A stretch of 64,000 bases of DNA from Aquabacterium sp. J223 (GCF_024666615.1 NZ_CP088297.1:4010501-4074500); one strand, 5' to 3'; positions 1 through 12,395 are shown, counted from the stretch's first letter. The notes: a model not told the origin generated them from the letters alone. Made by a program: numbers and translations.

Positions 1-258
1 GCGGGCGTCGTCCCGTTTCCGAACCTGCCGTTCGACCAGCTGTCCGAGACGCTGCAGCACCGCCTGATGCGGGGCGCCGAGCTGGTTCACTTTTGGGTGG
101 TGTGGATGACGGCGCTGGCCATTCCCGGCCATGCAGGGGCCGCGGTGCTGCACTACGTCGTCAAGCGCGACCGCGTGCTGCCGTCGATGCTGGACCTCAA
201 CGGGCCGGATCAGCCGGGCGTGCTGGGATCCGGGCCAGGTACAGGCTCAGCTGCCTGA
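1..258 (+). CDS. Cytochrome b561-family membrane protein, C-terminal end (partial)
   Basis: The frame is open from the window edge and gives 85 residues, so the 5' part lies outside. A hydrophobic helix (around VHFWVVWMTALAIPG) carries a histidine and is followed by LHYVVKRDRVLPSML. This resembles the last helix and the H-x4-RD-x-VL-x-ML tail of bacterial cytochrome b561, a haem b protein of the inner membrane. The placement beside cytochrome c and oxidase genes fits an electron-transfer role. The 3' end overlaps the convergent diheme cytochrome gene by 62 bp, so the last 20 residues are a tail not typical of the family. Family assignment rests on a short fragment. Confidence 0.55.
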   Translation, partial: AGVVPFPNLPFDQLSETLQHRLMRGAELVHFWVVWMTALAIPGHAGAAVLHYVVKRDRVLPSMLDLNGPDQPGVLGSGPGTGSAA

Positions 259-922
259 CGTCCTCGGAGCCCAGTTGCCGCGCCACCTTCAACATCGCAT
301 GGTTGCCGTCGTTCCGTCGCTTCGACTTCTGCCAGTCCTGCAGCTGCTGGGCGAGGTAGAGGGCCGGCTGCGCGTTCAGCGGCGGCCCGTGCACCGTGCC
401 GGTGGCGTCCGCGCCGTGGCAGGTCGCGCAGGCCCGGGCGTACAGACCGGCCGTCGCTGCGGCGGGCCGCTCCTCGGTCGCGGCCGGCATGCCCGCGGGC
501 GCCAGCGCTGCATAGTGGTTGGCCACCCGCACCCGCTCATGGCTGTCGAGGAAGCCGGCCACGTCGCGCATCACGGCGTGCGGCCGCAGGCCGGCGGCGT
601 AGTCCTCCATCTGCTTCTGCAGGTAGCCGGCGGGAAGCCCCGCGAGCCGCGGCGCGTCGAAGCCGTTGCCTTCGCCGCGCGCCCCGTGGCAGGTGGCGCA
701 CGCGTACCGCGCGCCGCCTTCGCCGCCGCTGACCGCGATCAACGCGCCGCTGGCGCCCCAGCGGTCGTCGCTGGCCGCCAGGCGGTCGGTGCAGCCCGCC
801 GCCAGCGCGGCCGACAGCAGCGCGGCGGCGCGCCAGCCGGCGCCATGCAATGCCGCCGTGAAGGCGGGGCGCGACCGGACGGCCGGCCGACGCGGACGAT
901 GGATGTGCTGACGGTCCGACAT
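197..922 (-). CDS. Diheme cytochrome c (c4-like) lipoprotein
   Basis: The 241-residue protein has two haem-binding CATCH motifs, each at the start of a similar half (CATCHGARGEG and CATCHGADATG), as in cytochrome c4. Candidate axial methionines lie in AVMRDVA and HAMLKVA. The N-terminus is basic and then hydrophobic, ending LAAGC, a lipobox, so it is probably anchored on the periplasmic face. The ATG at 922 has GGAG nine bases upstream. It is divergent from the next cytochrome gene and the two start codons overlap at 920-923. Likely role: electron donor to the adjacent oxidase (inference from context). Confidence 0.88.
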   Translation of the reverse strand: MSDRQHIHRPRRPAVRSRPAFTAALHGAGWRAAALLSAALAAGCTDRLAASDDRWGASGALIAVSGGEGGARYACATCHGARGEGNGFDAPRLAGLPAGYLQKQMEDYAAGLRPHAVMRDVAGFLDSHERVRVANHYAALAPAGMPAATEERPAAATAGLYARACATCHGADATGTVHGPPLNAQPALYLAQQLQDWQKSKRRNDGNHAMLKVARQLGSEDVRQLSLYLARIPARPADPAR

Positions 923-1313
923 GGTCGATGACTCCGCGCTGGGCTGGTGGCCACGGTGGCTGGTGACGGCGTGCCTGGGGCTGGTGGCCTGCGACGGCCC
1001 GCCCGACCGCGCCCCGTCGGTCGGCGACGTCGACCTGGCGCGCGGCCGCCAGCTGGTCGTCGAGAAGGGTTGCGCCGCGTGCCACGCCTTCCCCGACGTG
1101 CGGTGGCCGCGCGGCGGCCTCGGTCCGGACCTGCAGGCGTTCGGCCGCCAGGGCCTGATCGCAGGGCAACTGCCGAACCAGCCCGGCGTCCTCATGCAGT
1201 TCATCCGCAACGCACCCGCCCTCGTGCCGGGAACGGCCATGCCGGCGATCGCCCTCTCAGACCAGGAAGCGCGGGATGTCACAGCCTATCTCCTCCAGCT
1301 CAAGTCTCGCTGA
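921..1313 (+). CDS. Class I c-type cytochrome, monoheme lipoprotein
   Basis: The 130-residue protein has one haem motif CAACH at residues 51-55 and a likely axial Met in GTAMPAI near residue 107. An N-terminal hydrophobic stretch ends LGLVAC, a lipobox at Cys24. It is therefore a membrane-anchored periplasmic electron carrier. It overlaps the start of the subunit II gene by 38 bp in another frame, consistent with co-transcription with the oxidase. The start is not backed by a clear ribosome site because it lies inside the first codons of the divergent cytochrome gene. Confidence 0.85.
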   Translation: MVDDSALGWWPRWLVTACLGLVACDGPPDRAPSVGDVDLARGRQLVVEKGCAACHAFPDVRWPRGGLGPDLQAFGRQGLIAGQLPNQPGVLMQFIRNAPALVPGTAMPAIALSDQEARDVTAYLLQLKSR

Positions 1314-2277
1314 CGCCCTGAGCGGCTGGCCGCCGCCGGTGCTCGATCCGCAGGGGCCGCTGTCGAACACCGTCACCACGCTGGCCTGGGTGCTGATCGC
1401 GCTGATGACGGCGATCTTCCTGCTCGTCTGCGCGTCGATGTGGGTGGCGCTGTACGGCAGCGACACGCTGCGCGAGCGGCTCGGCGGCGAGAAGGTGGTG
1501 CGCTGGTTCGGGCTGATCATCCCGGCCGGCATCCTGTTCCTGCTGCTGGCCTGGGGCACGACGATGGTGGCGGGCATGACCACGTTGCGTGGCGATGAGC
1601 CGCGGATGCGGGTGGCCGGCAACATCTACTGGTGGCGGGTGAGCTACCTCGACGACGCCGGCCGGGAGGTCGCCGCGGACGCCAACGAGCTGCACATCCC
1701 CGCCGGCCGGCCGGTCGTCGTCGAGATGGTCTCCGAGGACGTGATCCACAGCTTCTGGGTGCCCAAACTCGGCGGCAAGATGGACATGATCCCCGGCCGC
1801 GTCAACCGGCTGAAGCTCCACGCCGACCGGGCCGGCGTCTACGGGGGTCAATGCGCGGAGTTCTGCGGCGGGGCGCACTCGCTCATGGGCTTCGTGGTGG
1901 TCGCGCACGAGGCGGCCGACTGGGAGCGCTGGCTTGCGGGGCGCCGGGCCGCCTCGGCCGCCGCCGTGCCGACGTCGGTGCCCTCGACGGGCGACGTCGA
2001 CGTGCAACGCGGCCGCCGGCTCTTCGGCGACGCGGGATGCGCCGCCTGCCACCGCATCGCCGGCACGCCGGCGCAGGGGCTGTCGGGGCCCGACCTGACC
2101 CACGTCGGTTCACGGCTGTCGCTCGGCGCCGGCATCCTGCCGAACACCCGGGCCACGCTGATCGGCTGGATCGGCGACAGCCAGTCCATCAAGCCGAACA
2201 ACCGCATGCCCTCGTACCGCTCGCTGGGGGCCGACGAGCTCCGGGCCCTTGCGGCGTACATGGAGTCCCTGCGATGA
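1276..2277 (+). CDS. ctaC: Cytochrome c oxidase subunit II with C-terminal cytochrome c (caa3 type)
   Basis: 333 residues. Two membrane helices (about 34-56 and 78-102) precede a periplasmic cupredoxin domain. The CuA site is visible as GGQCAEFCGGAHSLM near residues 188-202, with the upstream His in VIHSFWVP. A fused cytochrome c domain follows, with CAACH near residue 256 and a Met in NNRMPSY. This layout defines caa3-type oxidases, which accept electrons from cytochrome c and pass them to subunit I. AGGAAG precedes the ATG. The stop overlaps the start of the subunit I gene (ATGA). Confidence 0.95.
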   Translation: MSQPISSSSSLADALSGWPPPVLDPQGPLSNTVTTLAWVLIALMTAIFLLVCASMWVALYGSDTLRERLGGEKVVRWFGLIIPAGILFLLLAWGTTMVAGMTTLRGDEPRMRVAGNIYWWRVSYLDDAGREVAADANELHIPAGRPVVVEMVSEDVIHSFWVPKLGGKMDMIPGRVNRLKLHADRAGVYGGQCAEFCGGAHSLMGFVVVAHEAADWERWLAGRRAASAAAVPTSVPSTGDVDVQRGRRLFGDAGCAACHRIAGTPAQGLSGPDLTHVGSRLSLGAGILPNTRATLIGWIGDSQSIKPNNRMPSYRSLGADELRALAAYMESLR

Positions 2278-4869
2278 GCACGACGGCGGCAGCGGCCGGT
2301 CCGGCGGCGGTGCAGGACGCCGCGGCCCTGCCGTCCGAGACCGGCTTCGACCCGGCGCTCTATCGGCGCTTCCCCACCGCGGGCGGCCGGCCGGCCGGCG
2401 AGCTGCAGGCGCTGGAGAAGGTCTGGCAGACGCCGTCCGGCGCGAGCCGCCTGAGCGCGGTCAACAACAACGTCATCGGCTTCTTCTTCATCGTCACCGC
2501 GTTCGCCTTCTTCCTCGCGGCCGGCGTCCTGTCGCTGGTGATGCGGGTGCAGCTGGCGGCGCCGCTCGCCGGCATCGTGCCGCAGGAGACCTACAACCAG
2601 CTGTTCACCATGCACGGCTCGGTGATGATGTTCCTCTTCGCCGTGCCGGCGGTGGAGGCCATCGCCGTGATGCTGCTGCCGCAGATGCTGGCGGCGCGCG
2701 ACCTTCCGTTCCCGCGGCTGTCGGCCTATTCGTACTGGGCCTACGCGATCGGCGGCACGGTGTTCTTCAGCTCGGTGTTCTTCAGCCTGGCGCCGTCCGA
2801 AGGCTGGTTCATGTACCCGCCGCTGAGCTCGGACGCCTACTCCAAGGGCATCAACGCGGACTTCTGGCTGCTCGGCATCGGCTTCATCGAGATCAGCGCC
2901 ATCGCGGGCGCGATCGAGCTGATCGTCGGCGTGCTGCGCACCCGCGCGCCGGGCATGTCGCTGACGCGCATGCCGCTCTACGCCTGGGGGGTGCTGATCT
3001 TCGGCGTGATGATCATCCTGGCCTTCCCGGCGATGATCATGGTGACCTTCCTGCTCGAGCTGGAACGCGCCTTCAACTGGCCGCTGTTCGACGCCACCCG
3101 GGGGCGGCGACCCGCTGCTGTACCAGCACCTGTTCTGGTTCTTCGGCCATCCCGACGTCTACATCATCTTCATCCCCGCCTCGGCGATGGTGTCGACGAT
3201 GGTCGTCACCGTGGCGCAGAAGCGGCTGGTCGGGCATGAGCTGGTGGTGCTCGCGATGATCGCCACCGGCTTCATCAGCTTCGGCGTCTGGGCCCACCAC
3301 ATGTTCACCGTCGGCCTGCCGGAGCTGGCGGCCGGCTACTTCTCGGCGGCGTCGATGGCGGTGGCGATTCCCGCGGGGGCGCAGGTGTTCGCCTGGATCG
3401 CCACGCTGGCCTCCGGCCGGGTGCAGCGCAACACGCCGGCGCTGTTCCTCGTCGGCGGCATCCTGATCTTCGTCATGGGCGGTCTGACCGGCGTGATGGT
3501 CGGCATGGTCGCCTTCGACGGACAGGCCCACGACACCTACTTCGTCGTGGCGCACTTCCACTACGTGCTCATCGGCGGCATGGTCTTCCCGCTGTTCGCC
3601 GGCTTCTACTACTGGACGCCGATGGTCATCGGCCGCGCGCTGTCCGAGCGGCTGGGCCGCTGGGTGTTCTGGCTGATGTTCATCGGCGTGCACGTCACCT
3701 TCCTGCCGATGCACCTGACCGGGCTGATGGGCATGCCGCGGCGGGTCGACACCTACCTGCCCGGCCGGTCGTGGGAGATCCCGAACACGATCTCGACCAT
3801 CGGCGCCTTCGTCATGGCCGCCGGCGTGCTGCTGTTCCTCGTCGATGCGATCCGCTGCTACCGCCGCCCGTCCTCCGGTGACGCGCGCAACGTCTTCAAC
3901 GGCGGCACCCTCGAATGGCTGGCCACCGGCAACTACGCGGTGCGGTCGATCCCGGTGGTGCGCGACCTGGAGCCGCTGTGGAGCGACGCTCGCCTGCGCC
4001 AGGACGTCGAGGCCGGGCGCTACTTCCTGCCCGGCACGGCAACCGGCCACCGGGAGACGCTGGTGACCAGTCCCCTCCAGGCCGAACCCCAGTACGTCCA
4101 GGTCATGCCCGGGCCGTCGTGGTGGCCGCTGCTGTCCGCGCTGTTCACGGCCGGCTTCTTCCTGCTGCTGACCGTCAAGGCGCTGGCACTGGCCGGTGTG
4201 TGCGGCGTGCTGACCATCGTCAGCCTGATGCGCTGGCTCTGGACCAACGACCACCATCTGCCGCAGAAGGAGGTCGACGCCGGCGGCGGGGTGATGTTGC
4301 CGACCTACGTCGCCGGCCCCCGTTCGCACGCCTGGTGGGCGGCCGTGCTGCTCGACATCGTGCTGGGCATGATCTTCCTGATGGCGATGTTCGCCTACCT
4401 CTACCTGCTCGGCTCGCAACCGCACGCGTGGACGGTGCCGGCGCCTCGACAGACGCTGTGGCCGGGGTTGACCTTGCTCGCGGCCGCCGCGGGGTTCGCC
4501 TACGCGGCGCGGCCGGCGATGGCCCGCTTCGAACGCGGCAGCGGGATGAGCGCACTGCTGATGACGGCGAGCACGGTCTGCCTGGCCGCCGCGCTGGTGC
4601 TCGACGGGCTCGACTGGCGGAACGCCGGGCTGCGCGGGGACGCCAGCGGCCAGGGCGCCACCGTTTACGCCATGCTGGCGTGGCACGCCTCGGTCGTCAC
4701 GGCGGTGGTGCTGTCGACGGTCTTCTACCTCCTGCGCTGGGTGCGTGGGCTGGCGCCCGGCCCGGCGAACAAGACGCTGGAAGCCCTTCGCCTGCTGTTC
4801 ATCTATGCGGCCATGGAGGGCGCGGCCGGCCTTCTGCTGCCGCGCGTGGCCCCGTGGGGCGCCGGATGA
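2274..4869 (+). CDS. ctaD: Cytochrome c oxidase subunit I-III fusion, with an apparent frameshift
   Basis: The first part, read from ATG 2274, is a haem-copper oxidase subunit I: haem ligand TMHGSVMMF, then after the shift FGHPDVYIIF, WAHHMF (CuB ligands) and AHFHYVL (haem ligands). From about residue 610 a subunit III-like multi-helix domain is fused (around WTNDHHLPQKE to the end). The frame breaks in the G run at 3100-3104. Removing one G joins DATRG to GDPLLYQHLFW and gives one 864-residue protein, the usual size of I-III fusions. I read this as a probable sequence error. The residue usually Glu in GHPEVY is Asp here. It acts in the inner membrane reducing O2 and pumping protons. Confidence 0.9.
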
Positions 4870-5177
4870 ACGCCATCCGCACGGCCAGCTGGCGACCGCT
4901 GGTCGGCGCCTTCTCCATCTGGTTCGCGCACTTCATGGGCTGCTGGGTGGCGGCCGAGCTGTGGTGGCCGCGGCAGTGGCCTGCCAATGCGCTGGCCTGG
5001 GCGCTGACGCCGCTGGCGTTGGCCGCACTGGCGTTCGAATGGAAGCGCGTGCGCCACGGCATGTCAGCAGCCGGGGACTTCGCCGGCTGGAACCGGCGGA
5101 TCGGCACCGGCGCGATTGCCATCGCGGCGGCGGCCGTCGTGTTCGGCGCGCTGCCGTCGCTGGTCTTCCTGCCCTGA
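4866..5177 (+). CDS. Small membrane protein of the oxidase cluster, unknown function
   Basis: 103 residues with three likely membrane helices (about 10-32, 38-58 and 82-102). The start codon overlaps the stop of the subunit I-III gene (ATGA), so translation is probably coupled. I recognise no catalytic motif. Its position directly after a caa3-type subunit III suggests an assembly or accessory role, but this is only context. Confidence 0.75.
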   Translation: MNAIRTASWRPLVGAFSIWFAHFMGCWVAAELWWPRQWPANALAWALTPLALAALAFEWKRVRHGMSAAGDFAGWNRRIGTGAIAIAAAAVVFGALPSLVFLP

Positions 5178-5213
5178 CGGACCGCCTGGCATCCGCATTG
5201 CCCCACCGCGGCC

Positions 5214-5597
5214 ATGCACGCCACCCTCGCGTTCGCAGCGCTCCCGCTGTTCCTCGGTGCCCTGCTCAGCGACTGGGCCTACGCCCAGTCCTACGAAGTG
5301 CAGTGGACCAACTTCGCCTCCTGGCTGAACGCCGGCGGGCTGCTGCTCGCCGGACCGGCGTTGCTGTGGGGCCTGGTCGACCACCTGCGTGCCCGCGCGG
5401 CCCGCCATGGGCGCGGCTGGGTGGCGCTGCTTCTGCTGCTGCTGGGCGTGGTCGTCGGCTTCATCAACGCCCTGGTCCATGCGAGGGACGGCTGGGCCGC
5501 GATGCCCAGCGGTCTGATCCTGTCCGTCGCCGTCGTGCTGCTGGTGGCGCTCGCCAGCGTGATGGGCCTCCAGCGCCTGCAGCGGAGGACGGCATGA
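5214..5597 (+). CDS. DUF2231-like membrane protein
   Basis: 127 residues with four predicted helices and the pattern of the DUF2231 family: an early LPLFLGALLSDWAYAQS segment and a charged loop between helices two and three (LVDHLRARAARHGRG). It lies in the oxidase cluster and its stop overlaps the next start (ATGA). Function is unknown. The family often sits near oxidase or cytochrome genes. Confidence 0.75.
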   Translation: MHATLAFAALPLFLGALLSDWAYAQSYEVQWTNFASWLNAGGLLLAGPALLWGLVDHLRARAARHGRGWVALLLLLLGVVVGFINALVHARDGWAAMPSGLILSVAVVLLVALASVMGLQRLQRRTA

Positions 5598-6895
5598 CGC
5601 GCAGGATGTCCTGGTTCGCCGCCGCCGCCGTGGGGGTCAGCGCCGGCGCGGTGCTCGCCGTGGCCCAACCGGGCAGCGCCGGCCGTCCCGGCGACGAGGT
5701 GGTCGACCTGCCGCCGCCGCAGCGCGGACTGCTGCCGGAGATGGCGATCGCGAAGCCCGCCTCGTGGGGCGACCGCAGCCCGACCGTGCCGGAGGGCTGG
5801 ACCGTCCGCGCCATCGCCGCCGACCTGCGGATCCCGCGCCAGACGCTGGCGCTGCCCAACGGCGACATCCTCGTCGCCGAGGGCAAGGGCAAGAGCGCGC
5901 CGGTGTTGACGCCGAAGGACTACATCGCCGGCATCATCAAATCCAAGGGCACCACGTCGGTCAAGGGCGGCGACCGGCTGACGCTGCTGCGCGATGCCGA
6001 CGGCGACGGCACCTACGAAGGCCGCTGGGTCTTCGCCGAGAAGCTGAACGCACCCTATGGGTTGGCCCTGGTGGGCAACCGGCTCTACGTCGCGAACCAG
6101 GACGCGCTGGTGCGGTTCAACTACCGCACCGGCCAGACCCAGGCGGACGAGGCGCCGGTGCAGGTGGCGAAGCTGCCGTCCGCGATCAACCACCACTGGA
6201 CGAAGGCACTGGCCGCCGACGCGGAAGGACGCTTCCTCTACGTCGGCATCGGCTCGAACAGCAACGTCGGCGAGCGCGGCATGGCGATCGAGGAGAACCG
6301 CGCCATGGTGTGGCAGATCGACGCCCAGACCGGCGCCACCCGGCCCTTCGCGACCGGGCTGCGGAACCCCACCGCACTGGCCTTCGAGCCGAGCAGCCGC
6401 CAGCTCTGGGCGGTGGTCAACGAGCGCGACGAACTGGGTCCGGAACTCGTGCCGGACTACCTGACCTCGGTGCGCGAGGGCGCCTTCTACGGCTGGCCTT
6501 ATGCGTACTGGGGCCAGAACGTGGACACGAGGGTCAAGCCGGCCGATCCGCAGAAGGTCAGCGCCACCGTCAAGCCCGACTTCGCCCTGCAGTCGCACAG
6601 CGCGCCGCTCGGGCTGGCGTTCACCCGGCAGCGCGGCGCGGGTGCCTTTGCCGAAGGCGCCTTCGTCGGGCTCCACGGCAGCTGGAACCGGTCCGAGCCG
6701 GTGGGCTACAAGGTGATCTTCGTGCCGTTCCGGGACGGTCGGCCCGCGGGGCCGGCGGTCGACTTCGTGACCGGCTTCCAGGCCGACGGCAAGACGATGG
6801 GCCGCCCGGTGGGCGTGTCGGTGGACGGCAAGGGCGCCGTCATCGTCGCCGACGACCTGTCCAACACCGTCTGGCGCGTCACGCCGACGCGCTGA
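5594..6895 (+). CDS. Sorbosone/glucose dehydrogenase-like beta-propeller, secreted
   Basis: 433 residues. An N-terminal hydrophobic stretch (SWFAAAAVGVSAGAVLAVA) looks like a signal peptide, so the product is probably periplasmic. The rest matches PQQ-dependent sugar dehydrogenase-like propellers: IPRQTLALPNGDILVAEG, LNAPYGLALVGNRLYVAN, GLRNPTALAF, FYGWPYAYWGQ and FVGLHGSWNRS. These enzymes oxidise sugars or aldoses and pass electrons to the respiratory chain, which fits the adjacent cytochromes and oxidase. The natural substrate cannot be told. The start overlaps the upstream stop (ATGA). Confidence 0.85.
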   Translation: MTRRMSWFAAAAVGVSAGAVLAVAQPGSAGRPGDEVVDLPPPQRGLLPEMAIAKPASWGDRSPTVPEGWTVRAIAADLRIPRQTLALPNGDILVAEGKGKSAPVLTPKDYIAGIIKSKGTTSVKGGDRLTLLRDADGDGTYEGRWVFAEKLNAPYGLALVGNRLYVANQDALVRFNYRTGQTQADEAPVQVAKLPSAINHHWTKALAADAEGRFLYVGIGSNSNVGERGMAIEENRAMVWQIDAQTGATRPFATGLRNPTALAFEPSSRQLWAVVNERDELGPELVPDYLTSVREGAFYGWPYAYWGQNVDTRVKPADPQKVSATVKPDFALQSHSAPLGLAFTRQRGAGAFAEGAFVGLHGSWNRSEPVGYKVIFVPFRDGRPAGPAVDFVTGFQADGKTMGRPVGVSVDGKGAVIVADDLSNTVWRVTPTR

Positions 6896-7047
6896 CGCAG
6901 GCGACGGGAGCGGCGCGCAAAGAAGACGGACCGCTTCCGGTCGAGGTTGAGCGCCACGAGGCGCAGCAGAGGCCCTGCACCTCGGAAAAGCCCGGCCGGT
7001 GCGGGCCATTCTTGAAAACTGCCCGACGGGCGGGCAGCGGCTTCCTT

Positions 7048-7139
<92 letters not shown>

Positions 7140-7222
7140 AGAGGGACATCGCGCCGCGAGTGGTGGGGCGGCGAAGCCCGGCATTCTAGACCAACGGGCG
7201 CCGGCGTCTGCGGTGGCGTGCG

Positions 7223-9562
7223 GTGCGAGGCACCGTGCAGAACGCCCGGGAAGGAGGTCCCGCCGATCGTCCCGCCGCCAACGTGTGCGACATGCCCCGG
7301 GCCGGCGCTCAAGAAGCGGGCGGCTTGTGCCGAACAGGTGGCAGGCGGATCAACGATGTCGTGGTGGCCCGCCTTGCCGAACCGTCGTCCGCCTTGAAGT
7401 CGCCTCCTCGCCCATCGCTGCCGCTGCGCACCACCGTGCTGCCGCTGGCCGCGCTGTCCGGCCTGGCCCTGGCGGCGATGGCCGGCGCCGGGGTCACCGC
7501 GCCGGCGGTCACCGTCCCGATGGCACTGCTGGCCCTGGCGCTGGCCGCCTTCCCGCTGCGCCGGCTGCGGCTCGCCGAGCAGCGCGCGGCGTCCGCCCTC
7601 GCCGCCCTGCAGGCCACCGAGCAACGGCTGGCCCTTGCCACCGCGAGCGACTCGCTGGCGATCTTCGAATGGAAGGTGGGCGCCGATGTGTTCATCCTCG
7701 ACGCCCGTGGTTGCGAGCTGTACGGCTTTTCACCGTCGCAGGTGAAGCGGCCGATGCCGCGCGAGCCGCTGCGCGAACGGCACCACCCCGAGGACCGGGA
7801 ACGGGTGCGGGAGGAACTGCAGCGCGCGATGGACTCTCGGCAGCTCTTCAAGTGCCGCTACCGGGTGGTGCTGGCCGACGAGGTGCGCCACCTGGAGGTG
7901 ACCGGCCTGTTCAGCGGCCACGGCGACGACCTGTGCATGGTCGGCATCACCCGCGACGTCTCCAGCCAGGCGCGACAGCGCGAGGCGGAACTGCAGGCCC
8001 GCCAGGCGCTGGAGGCCAGCGAGCAGCGCTTTCGCCTGCTGTGGGAAACCGCACCCGATGCGGTGGTCATGATGGACCAGTCGGGCACCGTGCTGTACGC
8101 CAACTCGTCGCTGACCACCACCTTCGGCCACCGGCCGGAGGACGTGGTCGGCCGCAACATCGAGATGCTGCAGCCGCCGCGCCTGCGCGAGGCGCACCGG
8201 CGCGGCATGGCCCGCTACCTGGCCCACGGGACCAAACGGATGAACTGGCGCGCGGCCGAGGCGGCGGGCCTGCACCGCGACGGGCACGAGTTCCCGCTCG
8301 ACGTGTCGTTCAGCCACATCAGCCACGAGGGCGCGCACGTGTTCGCCGGCTTCATGCGCGACATCTCCCAGCGCAAGCAGGCCGAGACGGCCCGACTGGC
8401 GCTGGAGGAGCAGTTGCGGCAGTCGCAGCGGCTGGAATCGATCGGCACGCTGACCGGCGGCATCGCGCACGACTTCAACAACGTGCTCGCGGCCATCCTC
8501 GGCAACGCCCGGCTGAGCCTGCTCGACACCGCGGCCGACCATCCGGCGCACGCCGGGCTCCGGCACATCCAGCAGGCCGCCAAGCGCGCGCGCAACCTGG
8601 TCAACCAGCTGCTCGCCTTCAGCCGGCCGCAGAAGGCGGCGCTGACCGCGCAGCCGCTGCGGCCTCTGGTCGACGCGACGGTGGAGCTGCTGCGGCCGGC
8701 GCTGCCGCCGGGGGTGGCCCTGTCGGTCAAGGTCGACACGCCCGAGCCCTGGGCGGCGGTGGACCCGACCCAGCTGGAGCAGGTGCTGATGAACCTGTGC
8801 ACCAACGCCGTCCATGCGGTGAGCGCGGGCACCGGTCGCATCGACGTGGGGTTGGACAGCACGGAGGTGGCGCCGCCGGCCGAGGGCGACCCGGCGCCGC
8901 TGCCCGCCGGCCGGTACTCGCGCATCACGGTGGCGGACAACGGCTGCGGCATGACGCCGCAGACGCTGGCGCGGATCTTCGAACCCTTCTTCACCACCCG
9001 ACCCACGGGCCAGGGCACCGGGCTCGGCCTGTCGGTGACCCACGGCATCGTCAAGGCCCACGGCGGCGCGGTGCTGGTGAACAGCCTGCAGGGACAGGGC
9101 ACCACCTTCGACGTGCTGCTGCCCTGGGTGGATGGCGACCCGCTGGCGGTGCCGCCGGAGGAGGACAGCGGCTTCGACGGCCTGCAGGGCGAGGGCAAGC
9201 GGGTGCTCTACGTCGACGACGACGAGTTGATGGTCGCCGTCATGCACCGCCTGCTGGAGCGCGACGGCCTGCGCGTCACCACCGCCCACAGCGGCGAGCA
9301 GGCGCTGGCGCTGCTGGACGGCGAGGCTGCGGTGGACCGGTTCGACCTGGTCATCACCGACCTCAACATGCCCAAGGTCACCGGGTTCGACCTGGCCGAC
9401 CGCTTGAAGGGCCGCGCCGATGCGCCGCCGGTGCTGCTGACCTCGGGCTACATCACCGAGACGCTGCGCGAGCAGGCGGCGCAATGCGGCGCCTGCGGCC
9501 TGATCGGCAAGGAGCGGCTGTTCGACGACCTGCTGCCGCGGGTCCGCGCGCTGCTCGGCTGA
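7223..9562 (+). CDS. Hybrid sensor histidine kinase: two TM, two PAS, HisKA, HATPase, receiver
   Basis: Up to 779 residues from a GTG; ATG 7292 or GTG 7361 are equally possible starts because the first 60 residues look non-conserved. Two helices lie at about 69-90 and 91-112. PAS domains follow at about 138-255 and 267-390. The phospho-acceptor His is in GGIAHDFNN near residue 415. The ATPase boxes are NLCTNAVHA, DNGCGM and GQGTGLGL. A C-terminal receiver has Asp in VITDLNM near residue 712. It is an inner-membrane sensor that can phosphorylate its own receiver. No cognate response regulator lies beside it. Confidence 0.92.
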   Translation: MRGTVQNAREGGPADRPAANVCDMPRAGAQEAGGLCRTGGRRINDVVVARLAEPSSALKSPPRPSLPLRTTVLPLAALSGLALAAMAGAGVTAPAVTVPMALLALALAAFPLRRLRLAEQRAASALAALQATEQRLALATASDSLAIFEWKVGADVFILDARGCELYGFSPSQVKRPMPREPLRERHHPEDRERVREELQRAMDSRQLFKCRYRVVLADEVRHLEVTGLFSGHGDDLCMVGITRDVSSQARQREAELQARQALEASEQRFRLLWETAPDAVVMMDQSGTVLYANSSLTTTFGHRPEDVVGRNIEMLQPPRLREAHRRGMARYLAHGTKRMNWRAAEAAGLHRDGHEFPLDVSFSHISHEGAHVFAGFMRDISQRKQAETARLALEEQLRQSQRLESIGTLTGGIAHDFNNVLAAILGNARLSLLDTAADHPAHAGLRHIQQAAKRARNLVNQLLAFSRPQKAALTAQPLRPLVDATVELLRPALPPGVALSVKVDTPEPWAAVDPTQLEQVLMNLCTNAVHAVSAGTGRIDVGLDSTEVAPPAEGDPAPLPAGRYSRITVADNGCGMTPQTLARIFEPFFTTRPTGQGTGLGLSVTHGIVKAHGGAVLVNSLQGQGTTFDVLLPWVDGDPLAVPPEEDSGFDGLQGEGKRVLYVDDDELMVAVMHRLLERDGLRVTTAHSGEQALALLDGEAAVDRFDLVITDLNMPKVTGFDLADRLKGRADAPPVLLTSGYITETLREQAAQCGACGLIGKERLFDDLLPRVRALLG

Positions 9563-9593
9563 CGGGCCGGCTGGCGGCCCGCTGCGGCGCCGC

Positions 9594-11951
<2,358 letters not shown>

Positions 11952-11952
<1 letters not shown>

Positions 11953-12395
11953 CAGAGCACGCCTATGAGTTGCACCTCGAAGCCGACCGGCAGGCCGGCC
12001 AACGGGTGGTTGAAGTCGAACAGCAGCCAGTCGTCGCCCACCTCGCGCACCACCCCGGCGTACCGGCCGCGGCCGTCCGGCGTCGGGAACTGCACCACCT
12101 CGCCGACGGCGTAGCTGGCGTCGGGGTCGCCCAACTGGCGCAGCAGCGCCAGCTTCACCCGCTGCAGCAGCGCCGGGTTGCGCGGGCCGAAGGCCTCGCC
12201 GGCGGGCAGCTCGAATCGGGTGTGCGCGCCCTCCTCCAGGCCGAGCAGGCGCGACTCGATGGCTTCGCTCAGCTCGCCGGTGCCCAGCGACAGCGTGGCC
12301 GGCTTGCCGCCGAAGGTGTTGATCACGTCCTCGCCGCCGGGGCCGGTGAGTCGGTAGTGCAGGGTCAGGAAGGACCCCGGTTGGACGGCGTTCAA
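11952..12395 (-). CDS. fkpB: FKBP-type peptidyl-prolyl isomerase (SlpA/FkpB-like)
   Basis: 147 residues from a TTG at 12395; no ATG or GTG precedes the conserved N-terminus [15 protein letters not shown]. The FKBP fold with its inserted IF domain is seen in [22 protein letters not shown], and the tail [15 protein letters not shown] is typical of the short FkpB/SlpA type. It catalyses proline isomerisation and can act as a chaperone in the cytosol. It is translationally coupled to ispH. Confidence 0.88.

Noticed and set aside
3073-4686. 537-codon minus-strand frame over the oxidase gene
   Set aside because: Antisense shadow of the subunit I-III gene, with no domain.
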